A stretch of 35,121 nucleotides of DNA, taken from the NCBI GenBank assembly GCA_021401465.1, contig JADDMT010000214.1:1-35121 (forward strand), written 5' to 3'. The DNA comes from Teratosphaeria epicoccoides (Eukaryota; Ascomycota; Dothideomycetes; Mycosphaerellales; Teratosphaeriaceae). The notes under the pieces were generated by a model, which saw nothing but the letters and a program-made list of their open reading frames with translations, was not told where the DNA came from and searched no databases. The translations under genes were made by a program, and so were the position numbers. Below, one piece after another: positions 29,226-35,121 of the stretch. Positions within the stretch are counted from its first letter, which is position 1. Each line of letters starts with the position of its first letter.

Positions 29226-30722
29226 ATGGCTCATGTGCTGCAGACTAAGTTCGACGCTACTCGCTCTGCCCGCGATCGTCGCTCGTGTCGACGATGCCTT
29301 GACAACCTTAGTAGCCAAGCTGCACACATCTCTCCTCCGCGTGTTAGTAAGGCGTCCCCTACCCGCGAGGTATGCGTGACTTGTACTGACCGAAGTGTAG
29401 CCGAGATCTGCGTCGGCAGGTTTAATGAGGGCGGTGTCTACCGCAATTGTGTTAACTGCAATGGCAAGCATCAAAAATGCCAAGACCTCCCTGAAGAGGT
29501 ATACGGCGAGTACAACTAGCTCTGCCGTAACATCGATGACTTCTAGAGTACGCGCGACGAGGGGATTGCCGAAGGCACTCTGACTATAAGCAGGCTACAG
29601 GCCAAGTACCGCGAGGCACTCGCCTACCTGCTCGGCGCCCTCTTGTGCTTTACCGCGACTACTAACCGTTCTCATAGCGGCGTTCGCTTCGACTCTCTGC
29701 TAACAGGCGAAAACGTTTGTCTAGGTCTGATCGCAGACTTAGTCTAGAAGATCTTGAAGGTGCTAACTGTTAGGGTCGAGACCTTCGCCATAGAACGCAT
29801 ATAGTGCGGGTGCCCTCCGAGTATGAATGCTGACTTTCTCCGCTAGGCTAACATTAGCGTCGAGAAATATCCGACTAGCCGTTAGCGTTAGCAACTCGGG
29901 GCCCTTGCCTCTATTGACGATGACTTTAAGACGCGGATGATCCGCAAGAAGGTTATCAAGCAATTCACCGCTCCCGCCACTAAGGCCACGCCCTAGCGCC
30001 GTACTAAGAGGCAGCCTGCCTCTAAGCCGGTCCTGAGGACTAAGCCGTAAGTTACTCACTCGAATCCTGTCGCGTGCGTACAGCTAACACATTGTAGCGC
30101 CGCCGCCTACGCCGCCTCGACGCTACTGTCTAAGAAGAAGAAGAGGGCCAGGGCCGAAATTGAGGTCAGCGACGAGGAAGCCGAGCCTTCCCCGCTTGCG
30201 ACCCGCACTGCGTCCGTCAAGACGCTAAGGCACAAGCCTCTAGGCCAGATCTTTGAGGATGAGGAGGATGACGACGTTCAGGATACCTTTGGTCCTGACG
30301 TGATCCCTTTACGCCGTAGTGTCACCGCACTAGTTACGCCTGAGGGAGACACTAAGTCCGATGATGTAGTCGACACTCGTGTCAAGAAGCGCAAGATGAT
30401 CTCGAGGGCCGAGCGTGACAGCCGCAAGCGCGCTCGAGTCTCTTCGCCTTCTAATGCTAAGGATAAGGTAGTCGTTGCGACTAGGCGCGGTGAGGGTGTC
30501 GCTAGTTCTCTGGCCACTATAGGCTCCGAAGACGAGCTCCCTCGCAACCTACTAAAGAAGAAGATGCCGGCCTCTCTTCGTGGCGTTGCTACCCCCGTTA
30601 CTCATGGTCGCTTCAGGGTGTTTGGTAGACCCCGTGCGGGTAGGCAGTCCCTAGCGGACCGTAACAAGAAAGACTCTCCTGCTTCAGGTTTAGTCAGGAA
30701 GGCCCCGACTAGTAGTCGCTAA
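29226..30722 (+). pseudogene. Antisense six-cysteine accessory ORF of element 2
   Basis: A 498-codon frame opposite element 2 gag-pol, ATG 29226, TAA 30720-30722. Nine internal stops (eight TAG, one TAA), all in the first 280 codons. Cysteines: C21-X2-C24, then C50-X2-C53-X8-C62-X12-C75-X2-C78-X6-C85. The last six have nearly the spacing seen in the antisense ORF of element 1. A helical segment follows, and the C-terminal 200 residues are basic and Ser/Lys-rich with nuclear-localisation-like runs (KKKKRAR, KKRKMISRAERDSRKRAR). It ends 140 bp short of the pol stop, tail to tail. A TATA box and CT-rich leader lie upstream. Probably zinc-binding and nuclear if expressed; that is inference. No named family recognised. 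Confidence 0.75.
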
Positions 30723-30862
30723 GCATTAGCTACGAAGCTAATCCGAGCATGTCTCTTGTTCTTCTTGGGTTTATTCTGGGTGTGCCTTTAGGCATCAATG
30801 ATGTATGAGTAGGGCGTTTGCTTCTTGTTGTCGCTTCGCGCGTTATGCACTACATACACATG

Positions 30863-33800
30863 TCAAGAATTCTGCTCCAGAACCCTCATCTTCCCACGAA
30901 TCGACCTTCTCAAGCCCTGCTTACGCCTCCTCCGCTCTTCGAATTCACGAATAGCTTCTAGAGCGTTCTTGCAGTCTTCAGCTAGAACCCATTGTGTGTA
31001 CTTAGGTAGGTATCCTTTCTACTTCACTAGATAGTGCGTTGCGCCCTTACGCCGCATACTGTCCTTAATACCCTTGACTTCCTACTCTTCGTTCTCTTCT
31101 GCTACTAGCATCGGGTCCGCGGGCTCTTCGCCCTCGCGCTGTACCTATAGTTCGAGTAGAGATACGTAGAAGATGTCGTGCACATAATACGACGATAGCA
31201 ACGATAGCTAGTACGCCTGCGAGCCTATCGCGTCGCGTATCCGGAAGGGTCCGACGAACCTTGGCGTCATCTTCTTGCTCGGAAGTTTCAGCTTGAGATT
31301 CTTCGTCGACAGTAACACCTTCGTACTAACTGCGTACTACATCGGTTTAGCACGGGTGTTATTATGTTTAATCTGGGATTCTGAGGCCTTTTTCTAGTGT
31401 TCTATTAGCACCGAATGTACCTCGCGCATACGCCGCGCTGATTCCGCGGCGGCCGGCACCCTCTCCTCAGAAGACTCGTCCCGAGGCGGTTCTAGGTGTA
31501 TTTCCGGATCAAAGCCATAGAGAATCTGAAATGGCGACATGCGCATAGCAGCATGCACGCTGTTATTAACTGCAAATTCCGCCATAGGAATTGCGTCGGC
31601 CTAGGCATCCTAGTTCTTAGCGTAGTAGCATTGAAGGTACTACTCAAGAGTCTGGTTCATACGTTTAGTCTGACTATTAGTCTATGGATGGAATGCTGTA
31701 CTTAGGCGGTGCTTAACACGCGCTTTAAACACAAATTCTTGCTAGTATTCACTAGTAAAGACAGAACCTCGATCTAATAGGATACTTCGGGGGACACTGA
31801 AGCGCTATATGACTTCGTCGCGAAGTAGCCGCGCAAGCTCGCTACTTATGCACTTTTTCGTACATAGGATGAAGATATTCATCTTCGAGTATCGGTCGAC
31901 TACTACAAGGACAGCATTAACCACATCGCCTTTCTACTTTGCTAGTAGCAAATCGGTAATGAAATCCATAGTTAAGTCTTGCCATGGTCTCTCTAGTAGT
32001 AGGAGCGCCTAAGCATCGCCGTAGGGGCGATAGCGCCGAGATTTGCTAATCTAGCACGTCTGGCAGGATTTGACATAGTCAGAGACATCCTGTTCTAGCG
32101 TAGGCTACTAGTATTTGCGTCCGAGAAGTGCGTTCGTCTTCTCTACGCTAAAATGGCCCGCGAGTTTATCGTCATAATGAATACAGAGGAGCTGCGAACA
32201 GAGTGCGCGGTTAGCGGGTACGTAGAGCCTATTGTCAAAGTACCACAAATCGCCCGACTTAGTCTAGTACTTCGGACCGCCCGCGGTGTCCTAGAGAGCT
32301 ACACCCTCATTAATTAACTCCGGTTCTCGCTCTTGCAACCGCTGAATAAGTCTCGAGACTTCTTTAAAGGGTTCTTTAGACATTGCATGCTTACCGCATG
32401 TGAGCCGGTTAACTACCGCACGGATCGAGCTAGACACGGTCGCTACAACTGCTAGATGGGAGGGTTCGTTACTAGCGGAGGCCGTGAGGCCCTATTAGAC
32501 CCGTAGTCGACCTACAAGAGGAGCTAACGACAGATCGCCGCCCTAAACTGCAAGCTTCGTTTGCAGCGTAGGGAGAAGCTGTCAGTTACCCTCTTCCCTA
32601 GTGTCGTAGTCCGGTCGTCGCGAAGGACTGTCGGCCGGATTCGTCTTTCTGGAACGATGCTAGATAACGAAGTCAAAGCTAGCAAGGAAAGTCGCCTACC
32701 TTGCTTGCTGACTACTTAGCTACTTCACGCCCATGAAGCCGCGAAGGTTGTTATAGTCAGTAAGCACCTTAATAGGGTACGCCGCGCCTTCGAGGTAGTG
32801 TCGGTACTCCTTGAAGCTGTCAACAATAGCCAAAAGTTCTTAGTCGTGAGTCTCGTAGTTAAGCTTAGCGCCCTGCATCTTCCGCGACTAGAAGGCAATC
32901 AGGTACTATCGCGCACTACCTTCGTGCGACTAGAGCTGCGATATAATTGCGGCTATTGCGAATTTTGAAGCATCGGTCTCTATCCAGATCTTCGTAGCGG
33001 GGTCAAAGTGCCGAAGTATAGGCGCAGTTTGAAAAGCTGCTTTAAGTTCAGAGAAGGCCTTGCTCTAAGCCTCCTCCTAAGGCACTTTCCCTGGCTTTTT
33101 TCCTCGAACCGCGCCCTTTGCGAGGGCCGTGAGGGGAGCCACGATCTTCGAGTAAGATCGTATGAATCTGCGGTAGAAGTTAGTGAATCCTAGGAACACC
33201 TGCACTTCTCGGAGAGTAGTCGGCCGCAGCTACTCTGTAATTACGGACACCCTTCGGTCATCTATGATGACTCCTTCCGTAGAGACGATGTATCCGAGAA
33301 ACTCAATCCTATCCGTCAGGAATGAGCACTTCTTTAGGTTCGCGTACAGAGCGAACTTGCGGAGCCGTTTAAGCACTATACTTAGATGCCGAATATACTC
33401 CTCCTTCGAGTCGGAATAGACTAGTATATCGTCTAAATATACTACGTAGCAGGTGTCAACGAGGCCGGCTAGGGCCTAGTTGATATACGCTTAGAACGTC
33501 GCTAGTGCGTTAGTCAAGCTAAACAGCATCACTATATACTCGAAGTGTCTGTACTACGTTCAGAATGCAGTCTTCTACTCGTCGCCCTTTCGGATCGGTA
33601 TCTAGTAGTAGGCGTCCTTCAAGTCGATAGACGAGAAGATAGCGGCGCGACTAAGGCGGTCAAGCGTCTCGCTAATAAGTGGTAGGGGGCAGCGGTTCTT
33701 CTAGGTCACCGCGTTAAGGCCCCTATAGTTAACGCATAGGCGGAGCGTGTTGTCCTTCTTCGGGACGAACATAACTAACGCTCTAGCCTCGCTGTCGCTT

Positions 33801-35121
33801 CGTCGGATCCACGCGTTCCTTTGCGCCTTGTAGAGGTAGTCTCGAAGTGTCTCGAGCTGCGACTCCGACATAGGGTACAGAGGTCGATGCGGAGGATTGT
33901 AACCCTCCTTAAGGTTAATCGCATGTTCCGCGTCTAGGGCCCGGGCATAGGCCGCAGCCTCTGCGTCGAAAATATCGGCGTATTCCTCTAACTCAGGCGG
34001 AAGGGTAACGTCTTCCTTGACGTTCCGTATGCGGACCGCATACACGCATTAGACCTTCTTTATGTCCTTGTAGAAGCTGTGTGCGTCACGTATCCGCACC
34101 GCAGGAACTTCGCCTATAGAGCCGTAGAACTAGTTGTTAGTAGCTCCATTAATAACGACTCCCTGCTTGTGGCGCTAAGGGCGGCCAAGCAGGAGCTCCT
34201 TATCAGGAACGTCTTTAGCGTAGAAGACTTCGTTAGTCTCGCGCACTTCTCCCGAGGAGTCCGCGAGTTAGAGGCGCATGTTGTACGCGCCTCGAGCCGC
34301 TACGCCTTCGCCCCGAAAAGACTTCATGGTAGGCAGCAGGGCTCCTAGGATCGGCTTTAAACCGAGCCGTACGATTACCCTCTAGGGTATCACGTTAACC
34401 TCCGCAAGGTCATCTAACATACAGTCTACTAGCTCGAGCGAGCCATTAACTCGGACCGCGCCGGATAGGCGCCAGGCAGGCCACGAGTCTACACTATTAG
34501 TGACAGACAGCTTGGATACCCGCGGTAGCTATTCGGTTGTCTTAGGCTTGTCCTTCTTTCGCCTCCCCTCCAGGGAGGTTTCGGACACCTTGCTTACCTT
34601 CTTCCCATCGCTTCGTTTGGGACAGCGAGCCGCCTAGTAGTCCCTCGCTCCACAGATGTAGCAGTTACTCGGAGGCTTCTCGCCACCGTCTTTTGGCTCG
34701 GAGGGCTTGCTCCTCCGGAATGAACTACCGCGTTAGACGTGGCCCCTAGGGCGCTTGTGATAGCGGCCCTTCAGGGGGTCCTCGGGGCTTAGACGCTTAT
34801 TGTCCTTACCGCCCGATTTCCTATTTCGCTTTAAGGTGATTTCCATATGTGTCGTAAGGGACACGAGGTCTTGCCGAGTTGTCGGAAATTCATGAAAAGT
34901 CATGATTATGTTCCGAAGATTGTCATTAAGTTTGACGAGCAAGTGCCGCACGCGTTGCGTCTCGGTATAGGGTGGCATCTGTCCCTCAAGCGTAGCGAGG
35001 TAGGTTGCGAAGCTAGAGGTTGTTTGTCCCTTCCCCTGCTTAGCCTTCTCGTACTCGACAGACACGGTAAGGGCGCGATTCCCCGGATCCTCGACCTAGT
35101 CGACACAGAACTAGCGAAAGT
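30863..35121 (-). pseudogene. gag-pol of element 2 with chromodomain, 5' end off window
   Basis: One continuous minus-strand frame of about 1,419 codons ending in TGA at 30863-30865. gag: GKGQTTSSFATYLATLEGQM near 35020, then a zinc knuckle at 34622-34663 in which the His is Tyr. Degenerate protease near 34400 (LAEVNVIP). RT 34045-33050 with intact YLDD at 33428-33439 and FVPKKDNTLRLCVNYRGLNA upstream. RNase H starts near 32990 (IWIETDASKFAI). Integrase HHCC region near 32190-32060, core near 31990-31600 (LLDRGSVFTSEY, QTLE-x-YLQCYY). C-terminal domain, then a chromodomain at about 30890-31110, where the first core Trp codon is TAG (31019-31021). Stops replace Gln and Trp throughout. Confidence 0.9.

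Larger units (their letters stand above)
29063..35121 (-). mobile_element. Ty3/Gypsy chromovirus (element 2), partial and degenerate
   Basis: Minus-strand LTR retrotransposon whose gag start and 5' LTR lie beyond the right edge. gag-pol reads in one frame from 35121 to 30863. The opposite-strand ORF at 29226-30722 is included because the same arrangement lies inside the LTRs of element 1. The left limit shown is only the TATA box of that ORF; the true 3' LTR border is unknown. It is a different lineage from element 1: the proteins are clearly divergent and gag and pol share a frame. Stops are again mainly TAG. Confidence 0.85.

Noticed and set aside
16655..35121. TAG reassigned as a sense codon (alternative genetic code) in the elements
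   Set aside because: TAG stands where both Gln and Trp are expected, TAA and TGA also occur, CCA (Pro) positions read CTA, and the host genes to the left use TAG normally as a stop. Mutation explains all of this.

Overview
The window is nuclear DNA of a filamentous ascomycete, probably a Dothideomycete (class placement is a weak inference). The evidence is two large myosin-motor chitin synthases, short GT..AG introns of about 52-89 nt, and a repeat-rich tract with heavy C-to-T (RIP-like) mutation. Two compartments meet near 16.4-16.65 kb.

Gene compartment (1-16,365). Two chitin synthase genes lie head to head across a 1.67-kb shared upstream region. On the minus strand is a class VII type (210-5585, 3 exons, 1,744 aa), whose motor-like domain has lost the P-loop. 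On the plus strand is a class V type (7251-13060, 3 exons, 1,897 aa), with an intact P-loop. This divergent pair is the known csmA/csmB arrangement; both enzymes make cell-wall chitin at hyphal tips. The shared upstream region holds a 30-bp minisatellite, a 10-bp-phased AATATC array, a CA tract and a G15 run. Downstream are a 57-codon ORF for a small secreted cysteine-rich protein (minus, 13851-14024) and an Rrn5-like RNA polymerase I factor (minus, 14254-16365).

Transposon compartment (16,655-35,121). Every reading frame here carries many stops, mostly TAG, where Gln or Trp is expected. A plus-strand integrase-core gene starts at 16655 and ends at 27890. It has two recognisable relic introns and is split by a complete 7,016-bp Ty3/Gypsy chromovirus (18140-25155, minus strand) with 489-bp LTRs, a polypurine tract and a 5-bp target duplication. 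Removing the element and one target copy restores the integrase frame exactly. A second chromovirus (minus strand) runs from about 29-30.9 kb off the right edge.

Main discovery. Both chromoviruses have, downstream of the chromodomain and on the opposite strand, an ORF whose product carries the same spaced six-cysteine motif (18708-19340 and 29226-30722). This looks like a convergent, antisense accessory gene of these elements. Neither is intact here; intact relatives would have to be found elsewhere in the genome.

Limits: exon borders and families were called by eye from motifs; gag/pol borders are approximate; the 3' LTR of the second chromovirus was not located.
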